Shown: positions 15,494 through 23,860 of the stretch, piece by piece
How positions within the stretch are numbered: position 1 is the first letter of the stretch
Layout of the letters: each line of letters opens with the position of its first letter
DNA from: Tissierella sp.
Lineage (GTDB): Bacteria; Bacillota; Clostridia; Tissierellales; Tissierellaceae
Direction of reading: 5' to 3'
Assembly: GCF_031460495.1 (NCBI RefSeq)
Contig: NZ_JAVKTS010000005.1
Span: 62,001 to 126,000, forward strand
Length of the DNA: 64,000 nucleotides
Program-made: the position numbers and the translations under genes
The notes under the pieces: model-generated
Told to the model about the DNA's origin: nothing
Seen by the model: only the letters and a program-made list of their open reading frames with translations
Databases searched by the model: none

Positions 15494-16714
15494 ATGAAGA
15501 CTAGATTTAAAAGTATTTTTTCTTTATTTCTACCATTTGCTTTAATCATATTTGCATATGTTTTTTTTACAAAGACTAATACAATGTCTGAAGCTCAACT
15601 AGACATTATAAGGTTTTCTCCATATGGTATATTCATTGTGGGATTGGCTATCGCTTTTAAATTCAATCGTAGTAGAGAGTTTTTTGTCATAATAGTCCTT
15701 AGCCTATGTTTAATATCCATTGATTATATACAAAGTCCTCTTACTACAACTGTAGAGGTTAGTCATATTTATGCAATAATTTCTTTAGCAATCCCTATGA
15801 ATATTGCTATATTTGCTTTTTTAAAGGAAAGAGGAATATTGAGTTTGTGGGGAATTATTCGTATAGTATTTATTATTTCACAGTTATTTTTTGCACTTTG
15901 GCTAATATATTCAGGAGAAATAAATATTTCTAATTTGATCAATGGAAGAATAATACTTGTGAATGAAGACTCATTAAACCAAATATCTCAAATATCAATA
16001 TTCTTGTTTTTAATAACTTTTATAATACTAGTTATTAGACAAGCTATGAAAAATAACTCACAGGAAGTTTCTTTTATAGCAGTACTGGGAGCATTATTTT
16101 ATATGATATATAGCAATAATCCAATGATTTATTCAATATTTTTTACAATATCAGGAATTATCCTTATAATTTCAATAATACAAGATTCTTACTATATGGC
16201 ATTTACTGATGAGCTTACAGGACTTCCTTCCCGTAGGGCCCTTAAGCAGGATATGATGAAATTAGGGGTTAATTATTCTATTGCTATGCTGGATATTGAT
16301 CATTTTAAGAAATTTAACGATACTTATGGACATGATATAGGAGATGAAGTTTTACGACTAGTTGCTTCAATTATAAGAGATGTAAATGGTGGAGGAAGAT
16401 CTTATCGCTATGGTGGAGAAGAATTTACCATATTATTTTCAGGTAGAGGCATAAAAGAAGTTCTTCCACATATTGAAGAACTTAGAGAGAAGATTGAAAA
16501 AAGAGGTTTTATAGTAAGGAGTAAAAATAGACCAAAGAACAAGCCTAAAAATAAAAGCAAAAGCTCCAAATCTGGAAAACAAGTTAAGATAACAGTGAGC
16601 ATTGGGGTATCTCAAAAGAATGAGAAAGATAAAGTTCCTGAGGATGTATTAAAATCTGCAGATAAAGCTTTGTATCGTGCAAAGAAAAAAGGAAGAAATA
16701 TGGTTAGTAAATAA
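15494..16714 (+). CDS. Membrane-bound diguanylate cyclase (GGDEF)
   Basis: A 406-residue protein that makes c-di-GMP from two GTP. Roughly seven or eight membrane helices occupy residues 1-235, followed by a GGDEF domain: DELTGLPSRRAL (about 240), FKKFNDTYGHDIGDE (about 272) and the active-site loop YRYGGEEF (about 312). The residues before the active site (NGGGRSYRY) lack the RxxD inhibitory I-site. A basic insert rich in K, P, N and S (about 345-365) interrupts the fold between core strands. AAAGGAA precedes the ATG. No effector is seen nearby, though a flagellin locus lies elsewhere in the window. Confidence 0.9.
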   Translation: MKTRFKSIFSLFLPFALIIFAYVFFTKTNTMSEAQLDIIRFSPYGIFIVGLAIAFKFNRSREFFVIIVLSLCLISIDYIQSPLTTTVEVSHIYAIISLAIPMNIAIFAFLKERGILSLWGIIRIVFIISQLFFALWLIYSGEINISNLINGRIILVNEDSLNQISQISIFLFLITFIILVIRQAMKNNSQEVSFIAVLGALFYMIYSNNPMIYSIFFTISGIILIISIIQDSYYMAFTDELTGLPSRRALKQDMMKLGVNYSIAMLDIDHFKKFNDTYGHDIGDEVLRLVASIIRDVNGGGRSYRYGGEEFTILFSGRGIKEVLPHIEELREKIEKRGFIVRSKNRPKNKPKNKSKSSKSGKQVKITVSIGVSQKNEKDKVPEDVLKSADKALYRAKKKGRNMVSK

Positions 16715-16735
16715 ATTGTTTTTATATAAAAGTTA

Positions 16736-16764
16736 TTTACAAAGTAATACTTTTATGGCATAAT
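16736..16764 (+). promoter_or_regulatory. Promoter of the uracil-type permease
   Basis: TTTACA (16736-16741), a 17-base spacer and CATAAT (16759-16764) place the start near 16771, giving a leader of about 170 nt. Confidence 0.65.
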
Positions 16765-16794
16765 GGATAAGATAAATCTTTAAATTGGTGCAGA

Positions 16795-16890
16795 GATACC
16801 AGTAAGATACCATAGATGCTTGAAGGATGATTTACTTTTGTAAAGCTACTTTTAGTATGTAAAATCTTGCGAAGGCAAGATTATTTTTTT
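16795..16890 (+). promoter_or_regulatory. Attenuator-like leader with intrinsic terminator
   Basis: The leader ends in a terminator: AATCTTGC (16863-16870), GAAG loop, GCAAGATT (16875-16882) and a T run, 50 bases before the permease start. Upstream, GTAAGAT (16802-16808) can pair with the terminator arm ATCTTGC, or instead AGTAA (16801-16805) can pair with TTACT (16832-16836). The two pairings are mutually exclusive. AGATACCA also occurs twice (16795 and 16806). The ligand or protein is unknown. Confidence 0.5.
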
Positions 16891-16940
16891 GGGTATATGC
16901 AGCCAAATAAAGAACTAATTAAAATTAGGAGGAATTATTT

Positions 16941-18314
16941 ATGGCTAATTTAAAAAACAATGAAGTAATCGGGTATTTACCTGATGAGCGTCCCCCCGTA
17001 CTTGAATTAATTCTATTTGCATTACAACAAATAGTAGTTATGTTTCCAGCAACAGTTCTAGTTGCTCTTATAACAGGATTTCATGTTTCTACAACAATTT
17101 TTGCTAGTGGTCTAGCAACTCTTGCATTTATTTTTATAACAGGTAAGAAAATTCCCTTGTATTATGGATCAAGTTTTTCATATATAGCTGCAATAGCATC
17201 GATTATGAGTGCTGAAGCTTTCGCAGGATATTCATTAAATGATAAAATTTCAATAGCTCAATTCGGTATTGTAATGTCTGGATTTGTTTCAATAATTGCA
17301 GGCTTCATCATTAACAAAGCAGGTAAAGATGCAATAGATAGAGTACTACCACCTACTGTAACTGGTAGTATTGCCATGATAATAGGATTATCTTTATCAG
17401 CAAACGCATTATCAAATGCATCAAGTATACCAGCCATTGTAGCAGAATCACAGAAGGTATTTGCAACAAATATGGCATGGATAATATCAATAGTTACATT
17501 ATTGTCCACTATTCTATACTCTGTATATTTAAAGGGTAAGCTTAGCCAATTTCCAATATTATTTGGACTTTTTACAGGATACGCGGTAGCCTTAGTTATA
17601 GGATCTATTACGGATATTCCCTTTGTTACATTTACTACCATAGAATCAGCTTCAGTATTTAATTTGCCAATATTCACCTTCCCTAAGGCAAGTTGGGCAG
17701 CTGTAGCAGCAATAATGCCCATAGCAATAGCAACAATACCTGAATCAACGGCACATATATATCAATTAGATATTTACGTAAATGACGTAGCTAAAAAGAA
17801 GGGCTCAAACAAGGAATATAAAATAGAGGACAAGCTTGGCTTAAACCTAATAGGTGATGGTATTGGTGATATAGTTTCAGGCCTAATAGGTGGACCAGCA
17901 GGTACAAATTATGGAGAGAATATTAGTGCAATGGCATTATCAAAGAATTTCTCAGTACCAGTATTAATGTTAGCAGCTGTAATTACTATGATTATTGCTT
18001 GTTTCACTCCACTAATTAACATAATTTACTCCATACCAACATCAGTAATAGGTGGACTTTCAATATATTTATTCGGTGTTATAGGAGCACAAGGTATAAC
18101 AATTATGATTGATAAAAAAGTAGATATGTTTGAATCAAAAAATCTTGCAGTTATAGCAGTGATACTAATAATTGGACTAGGTGGCACATTTAACTACCCT
18201 AATAGCATGATTCCACTATTCGGTCAAGAATTTCCAGCAATAGCCACAGCTGCTGTGGTTGGGATTATTTTAAATCTACTGCTTTCTCTTAAAAGTAAAA
18301 AGCAAATAAACTAA
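16941..18314 (+). CDS. uraA: NCS2-family uracil/xanthine permease (UraA-like)
   Basis: A 457-residue nucleobase:cation symporter with about 14 helices. Family features include LPLYYGSSFSYIAAI (about 73-87), IPESTAHIYQLD (about 265) and GGPAGTNYGENISAMA (about 315-330). The two glutamates in the latter motifs contact the base in UraA-type uracil transporters, and TNYGENI is closer to UraA than to the xanthine group. AGGAGG precedes the ATG. The leader holds a terminator, so expression is probably attenuated according to base or nucleotide supply. Xanthine or uric acid as substrate cannot be excluded. Confidence 0.82.
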   Translation: MANLKNNEVIGYLPDERPPVLELILFALQQIVVMFPATVLVALITGFHVSTTIFASGLATLAFIFITGKKIPLYYGSSFSYIAAIASIMSAEAFAGYSLNDKISIAQFGIVMSGFVSIIAGFIINKAGKDAIDRVLPPTVTGSIAMIIGLSLSANALSNASSIPAIVAESQKVFATNMAWIISIVTLLSTILYSVYLKGKLSQFPILFGLFTGYAVALVIGSITDIPFVTFTTIESASVFNLPIFTFPKASWAAVAAIMPIAIATIPESTAHIYQLDIYVNDVAKKKGSNKEYKIEDKLGLNLIGDGIGDIVSGLIGGPAGTNYGENISAMALSKNFSVPVLMLAAVITMIIACFTPLINIIYSIPTSVIGGLSIYLFGVIGAQGITIMIDKKVDMFESKNLAVIAVILIIGLGGTFNYPNSMIPLFGQEFPAIATAAVVGIILNLLLSLKSKKQIN

Positions 18315-18322
18315 TTGTCAAG

Positions 18323-18353
18323 TTAAGGGATAGTAGAGTCTACTATCCTTAAT
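18323..18353 (+). terminator. Hairpin after the permease
   Basis: TTAAGGGATAGTAGA pairs with TCTACTATCCTTAA with a single bulged G. The T run after it is short, so termination may be partial. Confidence 0.6.
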
Positions 18354-18484
18354 TTATGTCTAATATTATCATTTAATAAGTAAATTATGTACTAACACTA
18401 TTGATGGTTTTATGTTAAAATATAATATGCAGGGTGTGAGAATTCCCCCCAGTGGCAACATTTTACTAAAGAGGAGAGAGCTAA

Positions 18485-18826
18485 GTGATAATTGAACATT
18501 TTTTGGAAGTGATAATACCTTATATTACGGCTTCCTTAGAAGCTATCGGAGTATTTATAATTGTAATAGGAGCAATTAGGGGAGTTTATAGGTTTGTTAA
18601 GAACTTTGTAAGTATTAATAAACAAGATGTGTCAATTGATTTTGCTAAGGCTATGTCATTGAGTTTAGAATTTAAATTAGCAGCAGAAATAATAAAAACG
18701 GTAGTGGTAAGAACATTAGACGAATTTATTATTTTAGCATCAGTTGCCATACTTCGAGTAGTACTTACTTTTGTACTACATTGGGAATTGAAGGCAGCAA
18801 GTGCTGAACATGGACATGAACATTAA
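18485..18826 (+). CDS. DUF1622 family small membrane protein
   Basis: A 113-residue protein with three predicted helices (about 8-28, 60-75 and 85-105) and a short histidine-rich tail (HGHEH). Segments EAIGVFIIVIGA and EFKLAAEIIKTVVVRT are typical of DUF1622, whose function is unknown. The GTG start is preceded by AGGAGAGAG. The His-rich tail could bind metal, but no partner supports that. It lies between a permease and a nucleoside hydrolase and may be cotranscribed with the latter, 44 bases downstream. Confidence 0.72.
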   Translation: MIIEHFLEVIIPYITASLEAIGVFIIVIGAIRGVYRFVKNFVSINKQDVSIDFAKAMSLSLEFKLAAEIIKTVVVRTLDEFIILASVAILRVVLTFVLHWELKAASAEHGHEH

Positions 18827-18870
18827 AGATTAAAGATTCTTAAAAGAGCTTATAGCTGGGGGGGATGAGT

Positions 18871-19779
18871 ATGGATAGACCTATTATAATAGATTGTGAT
18901 CCGGGGTTAGATGACTCTATAGCAATTATTGCTGCTGAAAAAATACAAGATATAAATATTATAGGAATCACAACTGTAGCAGGCAATGCTTGTATAGAAA
19001 ATACAAGTAGAAATGCTTTAAATCTATTAGATACCATCTCCTGGGAATTACCTGTAGTTATAGGAGCAGGCAATCCCCTAATAAGGGAACGAAGATTATC
19101 AAAGAAAAAGACTGGTTTAGGTGAAGTGGTATTAGAGGAATCAACCAGGGAATTTTTAGATATAGATGTAAGTGATTATATTTATGAACAAGCAAAGAAG
19201 TATAATGGGGATCTGGAGATTCTTGCATTGGCACCCATGACAAACATTTCACAGGCTATAATTAAATATCCAGAACTAAAATCTATGATTAAATCCATAA
19301 CTTTTATGGGTGGGACAACTAGGCAAGGTAATATTACACCATCGGCAGAATTTAATATGTATATTGACCCTCATGCAGCAGAAATAGTATTCGAATCAGG
19401 TATACCTCTTACTATGGTGGGCCTTGATGTGACAAAAAAGGCATTCTTATCTTTTGAAGATATTAGTTATTTTCAATTTTTCAATAGTCTTCATAGTAAT
19501 TTAATTGGTCAGCTTCTTCAATCAATACACAATAGAGAATGTATATGCGGAGAAAATGCAATAGAAGTACATGACCTTGTTGCACTGGCTGTTATGGTAT
19601 TGCCTGATATTGTAAAGAAGAAGAAGTTCAAGACATCCATAGAAACAAATAATAAGCAAAATCTAGGTATGCTATTATTTGATTATCGTAATATAAGTGA
19701 TGAAGAGAAAAATATAGATATTGCAGTTGATATAGATGTTGATGCTTTTATACACTGGTTTAAATCTTTGATTTGTTAA
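18871..19779 (+). CDS. Inosine-uridine preferring nucleoside hydrolase
   Basis: A 302-residue hydrolase that splits the N-glycosidic bond of ribonucleosides to ribose and free base. The calcium-binding aspartate cluster DCDPGLDDS is at residues 8-16. Later family segments are LAPMTNI (about 116), MGGT (about 142), EFNMYIDPHAA (about 155-165) and an HDLVALA-type motif (VHDLVALAV, about 235) carrying the conserved D. GGGGGG ends 7 bases before the ATG at 18871, favouring it over ATG 18865. With the upstream nucleobase permease it makes sense as purine/pyrimidine salvage, though the two are separate units. Confidence 0.88.
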   Translation: MDRPIIIDCDPGLDDSIAIIAAEKIQDINIIGITTVAGNACIENTSRNALNLLDTISWELPVVIGAGNPLIRERRLSKKKTGLGEVVLEESTREFLDIDVSDYIYEQAKKYNGDLEILALAPMTNISQAIIKYPELKSMIKSITFMGGTTRQGNITPSAEFNMYIDPHAAEIVFESGIPLTMVGLDVTKKAFLSFEDISYFQFFNSLHSNLIGQLLQSIHNRECICGENAIEVHDLVALAVMVLPDIVKKKKFKTSIETNNKQNLGMLLFDYRNISDEEKNIDIAVDIDVDAFIHWFKSLIC

Positions 19780-19865
19780 AGTTTTACTTAAAATCAAAAT
19801 AATTAGTACAATTTGCATAAGATTTGATATAATATTATAAATACATAAAAAGTAGGAGGGATTTG

Positions 19866-21641
19866 ATGAAAAAGCTTTTAACAGGTAACGAAGCAATTGC
19901 AAGAGGAACCTATGAAGCCGGGTGTTTAGTTGCGTCTGCATATCCAGGTACGCCAAGCACTGAAATTCTTGAAAACATCTCACAATACGAAGAAATCTAT
20001 TCAGAATGGTCCACTAATGAGAAAGTAGCTCTTGAAGTTGGAGCAGGGGCTTCCATAGCTGGTGCTAGGGCATTAGTAGCCATGAAACATGTTGGATTAA
20101 ATGTTGCAGCAGATCCATTGTTCACTATTGCATATGAAGGAGTAAATGGTGGATTAGTTGTTATTACAGCTGATGAACCAGGTATGCATAGTTCTCAAAA
20201 TGAACAAGATAATAGATTGTTTGCACCTCATGCAAAGGTAGCCATGGTAGAACCATCTGATAGTCAAGAATGCAAGGATTTTATAAAACATGCCTTTGAA
20301 ATATCAGAAGAATTTGATACTCCTGTATTATTTAAAGTAACTACAAGAGTTTGCCATAGTAAGGGTACTGTAGAATTAGGTAGTAGAGTAGAAGTTGGAA
20401 TTAAAGAATATGTGAAGAATCCTAAGAAATACATAATGACACCAGCAAATGCTAAGACTAAACATTTGGAAATGGAAGAAACTAGAATTCCAAGGCTTAT
20501 GGAATATTCTAATAATAGTCCATTGAATAAAATAGAATGGAATGACAGAAAAATAGGAATTATAACATCTGGGGCTGCATATCTTCATGCAAAGGAAGTA
20601 TTTGGAGATACAGTTTCATATTTAAAAGTAGGTTTTAGCTGGCCATTACCAGATAAATTATTTAGAGAGTTTGCAGAAGGTGTGGACAAGTTATATATCA
20701 TAGAAGAAAATGAACCTTATATGGAACAATTTATTAAAGCTATGGGAATAGAATGTATCGGTAAAGAAATATTCTCAGTTTGTGGTGAGATAAACCCACA
20801 AATTATTAGAGAAGCAATATTAGGCGAAAAAGTAGAAGAAGGATATAAGTTAGATATAGAAGTACCATCAAGACCACCAGCATTATGTGCAGGATGTCCA
20901 CATAGAGGTATATTCTATGCATTATCCAAACATAAAAATAAAATTGTAGTTACATCTGATATAGGATGCTATACTTTAGGCTCTGCCCCACCATTAGCTA
21001 CTGGAGATACAGTAATATGTATGGGTGCTGGAATAACTGCAGGTATTGGTTTTGATAAGGTTAACCAAATGGCAGATAGAGGCAAGAAAACCTTTGGAAT
21101 AGTAGGAGATTCGACATTCTTCCACTCTGGTATGACTGGATTAGTTAATGCAGTATATAACAAGAGCAATATGGTAGTTGTAATTTTGGACAATAGAATT
21201 ACAGCAATGACAGGTCATCAGGAAAACCCAGGTACAGGAAAGAGTTTATCTGGAGTAGAAGCACCACAAATAGATATAGAAGGCTTAGTTAAAGCCATAG
21301 GAATAAAAGAATCAAATATAAGGGTTATAGATCCATATGATATGGATGCGAATGCAAATGCAATTAATGATGCCCTAGTAGCCACTGAGCCATTTGTAAT
21401 CATTACAAAGCAGCCTTGTGCACTTATTAAAGATGTACAAAAGAGAAGAGCAAATCTATATTGCCAAGTAAATCAAGATAAATGTAAAAAATGTAAGACT
21501 TGTCTAAGAATAGGCTGTCCAGCAATATCTATGAAGGACAATGTGGTTAGCATGGATACTTCAATGTGTAATGGCTGTACAGTATGTCTACAAGTATGTC
21601 CATTTAAAGCTATAGAATCTTTTGGGGAAGAGGTGATTTAA
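19866..21641 (+). CDS. iorA: Indolepyruvate ferredoxin oxidoreductase, alpha subunit
   Basis: This is the catalytic subunit of the TPP-dependent enzyme that oxidatively decarboxylates aryl pyruvates from Trp, Phe and Tyr to aryl-acetyl-CoA, reducing ferredoxin. The 591-residue chain has the pyrimidine-binding half first (SAYPGTPSTEI near 26), then the TPP-binding GDSTFFHSG (about 415) with NAVYNKSN. At the C-terminus a two-cluster ferredoxin domain has CKKCKTCLRIGCP and CNGCTVCLQVCP. AGGAGG precedes the ATG at 19866. It is fused translationally to iorB: the stop TAA is directly followed by the iorB TTG. The reduced ferredoxin can feed the hydrogenases found later in the window. Confidence 0.95.
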   Translation: MKKLLTGNEAIARGTYEAGCLVASAYPGTPSTEILENISQYEEIYSEWSTNEKVALEVGAGASIAGARALVAMKHVGLNVAADPLFTIAYEGVNGGLVVITADEPGMHSSQNEQDNRLFAPHAKVAMVEPSDSQECKDFIKHAFEISEEFDTPVLFKVTTRVCHSKGTVELGSRVEVGIKEYVKNPKKYIMTPANAKTKHLEMEETRIPRLMEYSNNSPLNKIEWNDRKIGIITSGAAYLHAKEVFGDTVSYLKVGFSWPLPDKLFREFAEGVDKLYIIEENEPYMEQFIKAMGIECIGKEIFSVCGEINPQIIREAILGEKVEEGYKLDIEVPSRPPALCAGCPHRGIFYALSKHKNKIVVTSDIGCYTLGSAPPLATGDTVICMGAGITAGIGFDKVNQMADRGKKTFGIVGDSTFFHSGMTGLVNAVYNKSNMVVVILDNRITAMTGHQENPGTGKSLSGVEAPQIDIEGLVKAIGIKESNIRVIDPYDMDANANAINDALVATEPFVIITKQPCALIKDVQKRRANLYCQVNQDKCKKCKTCLRIGCPAISMKDNVVSMDTSMCNGCTVCLQVCPFKAIESFGEEVI

Positions 21642-22211
21642 TTGGCAAAATCTTTACTTTTAGTAGGTGTAGGAGGTCAAGGTACGATTTTAGTATCTAA
21701 GATATTATCAGAAGGTCTTCTAGAAGAGGGTTATGATGTAAAAATGTCAGAAATCCATGGAATGGCGCAAAGAGGCGGTAGTGTAACTACTCAAATTATA
21801 TTCGGTGATAAGGTATATTCTCCAACTATTAACAAAGGTGAAGCAGATGTATTGGTATCCTTTGAGAAGCTTGAAGCAGCTAGATATGTACCATTGCTTA
21901 AGAAGGGTGGAACTTTAATAGTTAATGAAGAAGAAATGTATCCATTACCAGTCCTTGGAGGACTTGAAAAATATCCTGATGGGATAATGGAAGAATTAAA
22001 AGATAAAATAGAAAAGGTAATATCCATAAATGCAAGGGTAATAGCTGAAGAACTTGGGGAACCAAGGTCACAAAACATTGTAATGCTTGGACTTATAGTC
22101 AAGGCTTTAGGATTAGAAAACATAGATTGGAAGAGTAAGATAATGAAATTCCTTCCAGAGAGAGTACATGAAGTTAATATCAAAGCCTTTGAAAGAGGGA
22201 TAAATGTCTAA
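21642..22211 (+). CDS. iorB: Indolepyruvate ferredoxin oxidoreductase, beta subunit
   Basis: A 189-residue gamma-type subunit of the 2-oxoacid:ferredoxin oxidoreductase family. The CoA/TPP-associated N-terminus reads LLLVGVGGQGTIL (about 5-17), followed by EIHGMAQRGGSVTTQI (about 42-57), both hallmark segments. It starts with TTG immediately after the iorA stop, with GAGGTG inside the end of iorA, so translation is tightly coupled and gives equal subunit amounts. A terminator follows. Confidence 0.94.
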   Translation: MAKSLLLVGVGGQGTILVSKILSEGLLEEGYDVKMSEIHGMAQRGGSVTTQIIFGDKVYSPTINKGEADVLVSFEKLEAARYVPLLKKGGTLIVNEEEMYPLPVLGGLEKYPDGIMEELKDKIEKVISINARVIAEELGEPRSQNIVMLGLIVKALGLENIDWKSKIMKFLPERVHEVNIKAFERGINV

Positions 22212-22220
22212 ATAAGATTG

Positions 22221-22249
22221 GGGATACTTTACTAGTATCCCTTTTTTTT
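22221..22249 (+). terminator. Terminator of iorAB
   Basis: GGGATACT (22221-22228) pairs with AGTATCCC (22234-22241) followed by eight T's. Confidence 0.9.
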
Positions 22250-22424
22250 ATGTTTAAATGGCATATTATGAATAAAAATTAATTAAGTTTTTGTAATAAA
22301 TAGAAAATGAAAGAAAAACAAAGAGATTTTTAGAAAAACAGAGATAATCATAGTAAAGTTCAAAAACAATATCAGATGTTTGATAAAAGTTCATTCTTGT
22401 GAAACAAACTGAACATTGTCTAGA

Positions 22425-22452
22425 TTTACATTAAAAAAATGAGGAGTATAAT
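22425..22452 (+). promoter_or_regulatory. Promoter of the V-ATPase operon
   Basis: TTTACA (22425-22430), 16-base spacer, TATAAT (22447-22452). AAGGAGTGA follows before the first ATG. The roughly 170 bases between the iorAB terminator and this promoter are A-rich, with nothing else that I recognise. Confidence 0.75.
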
Positions 22453-22476
22453 AGATTAGTCAAGGAGTGATGTACT

Positions 22477-22794
22477 ATGGATCAAATTATCAATAATATT
22501 TTAAATATTGATAAGGAAACAGTGAAGATGAAGTTAAAGACTGAAGAGCTTATAGAGAATAAGGAAAAAGAATTAAAGGAAGCCATTCAAGAATTAGAAA
22601 AAAACTATATGGAAGAAGGTAGGTTAGAGGGAGAAAGAGTTTATAATGAAGTCATTAAAAATGGAGAGTTGGAAATAAAACAGATGCAGTCTATGGATAT
22701 GAAGACTCTAAACAGTATTGATGATGTATACAAGAAAAATAAGGACCAATTAGTAGAGGAATTATGGAAGAACTTATTTAAAGGTAAAGAATAG
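22477..22794 (+). CDS. ntpF: V-type ATPase subunit G/H (peripheral stalk)
   Basis: A 105-residue, strongly charged, almost wholly helical protein that starts MDQIINNILNIDKET and continues as a coiled coil rich in K, E and L. It fits NtpF/AhaH, which pairs with subunit E to form the peripheral stalk. It is first in a nine-gene V/A-ATPase operon. Sequence conservation in this subunit is low, so position in the operon carries much of the assignment. Confidence 0.78.
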   Translation: MDQIINNILNIDKETVKMKLKTEELIENKEKELKEAIQELEKNYMEEGRLEGERVYNEVIKNGELEIKQMQSMDMKTLNSIDDVYKKNKDQLVEELWKNLFKGKE

Positions 22795-22804
22795 AGGGAT
22801 ATTC

Positions 22805-23860
22805 ATGAGCGGTGAAAGAAGATTTGCAGCTATAAATACTAAAATAAGAGTCTTGAGAACAAAAGTATTAGAGAAAAAAGACTATATTATCTTAATGGAA
22901 AAGGAAAATGTAGAAGCGCAAATAGCTTATCTGAGAGAAAAAACCGCCTATCAAGAAGAGTTGAGTAGAATAGAAAAATCAGACAATATTCAGCAGGTTG
23001 AAATTGAGTTAAAACGCCACCTAATCGCTGAATCTGAAAAGATTATAAAATATTTTACAGATAGCTATAGGAGTTTTTTTAGAAGCTTGATGTTAAGGCA
23101 TGAAATCGAAGATTTGAAGCTGTTTCTTAGGATGTTGGAGAGAAAAGAAAATACGGATAAAATACAGAATTTAAGTTTATTAAAAGGAAAATATTATAGT
23201 TTTGATATAAAGGCAATAAAGAGCTCTTCAAGTTTGGAAGAGTTTATTGAAAATTTAAGGGGAACTATTTACTATGATGTATTAAACCCTTATAAAAATG
23301 AAGAGCATTCTAAGATAATATTTTATATGGAAATGAACTTAGATAGACTATATTTTAGCTTATTAAAATCCAAATCCCAAAGTCTTAAAAAAGAAGATAG
23401 AATAATATTTGAAAAAATATTAGGTACAAATGTAGATTTATTAAATATTGAATGGATATATAGAGGAATTAAATTTTATAATTTACTACCTGAAGAGCTA
23501 ATTAATTTTGCATTGCCTAATGGACATGAATTTGAATATAAGGACATAAAAAAGATGTGCTATTCCAATGTAGAAGAACTTAAGGAAATAGTATTGAAAA
23601 CTCAATATGATTTCTTGTTTGATACTGAAAAAGATGTAGATTTATATATGGAAAGAAGAATGCAAAGGTATCTGCATTATAAGTTTTTAGATGCATTTAA
23701 AAAAGCTAAATTAGACATTCATTTGTCTATGGCATATATTCATCTTTTAGAGTATGAGATTAGAGATATTATTTCAATATTAGAGGCAAAAAAATATGGA
23801 TTAACTATGGAAGAAACGAAAGATTACTTAGTTATGAAAGTAGAAGGAAGTGATGAGTAA
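22805..23860 (+). CDS. ntpC: V-type ATPase subunit C
   Basis: A 351-residue, mostly helical protein matching the length of NtpC/AC39, the socket that joins the central stalk to the membrane ring. The last quarter, with YLHYKFLDAFKKAK and LLEYEIRDIISILEAKKYG, resembles the conserved end of V-ATPase C subunits (E-x-x-N/D-I-x-x-I-x-x-x-K-x-x-G). The first 90 residues form a predicted coiled coil. It sits directly after the G/H gene, ahead of subunit I, rather than after E as in Enterococcus hirae. Its stop overlaps the next start by one base. Confidence 0.75.
   Translation: MSGERRFAAINTKIRVLRTKVLEKKDYIILMEKENVEAQIAYLREKTAYQEELSRIEKSDNIQQVEIELKRHLIAESEKIIKYFTDSYRSFFRSLMLRHEIEDLKLFLRMLERKENTDKIQNLSLLKGKYYSFDIKAIKSSSSLEEFIENLRGTIYYDVLNPYKNEEHSKIIFYMEMNLDRLYFSLLKSKSQSLKKEDRIIFEKILGTNVDLLNIEWIYRGIKFYNLLPEELINFALPNGHEFEYKDIKKMCYSNVEELKEIVLKTQYDFLFDTEKDVDLYMERRMQRYLHYKFLDAFKKAKLDIHLSMAYIHLLEYEIRDIISILEAKKYGLTMEETKDYLVMKVEGSDE

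Noticed and set aside
16795-16815. PyrR-binding hairpin in the uracil-permease leader
   Set aside because: GCAGAGA is reminiscent of the conserved loop but the flanking UCC/GG bases of the PyrR consensus are missing.
18420-18484. Riboswitch in front of the DUF1622 gene (GGGTGTGAGAATTCCCCCC)
   Set aside because: A short GC-rich patch without a consistent fold or terminator; insufficient to call.
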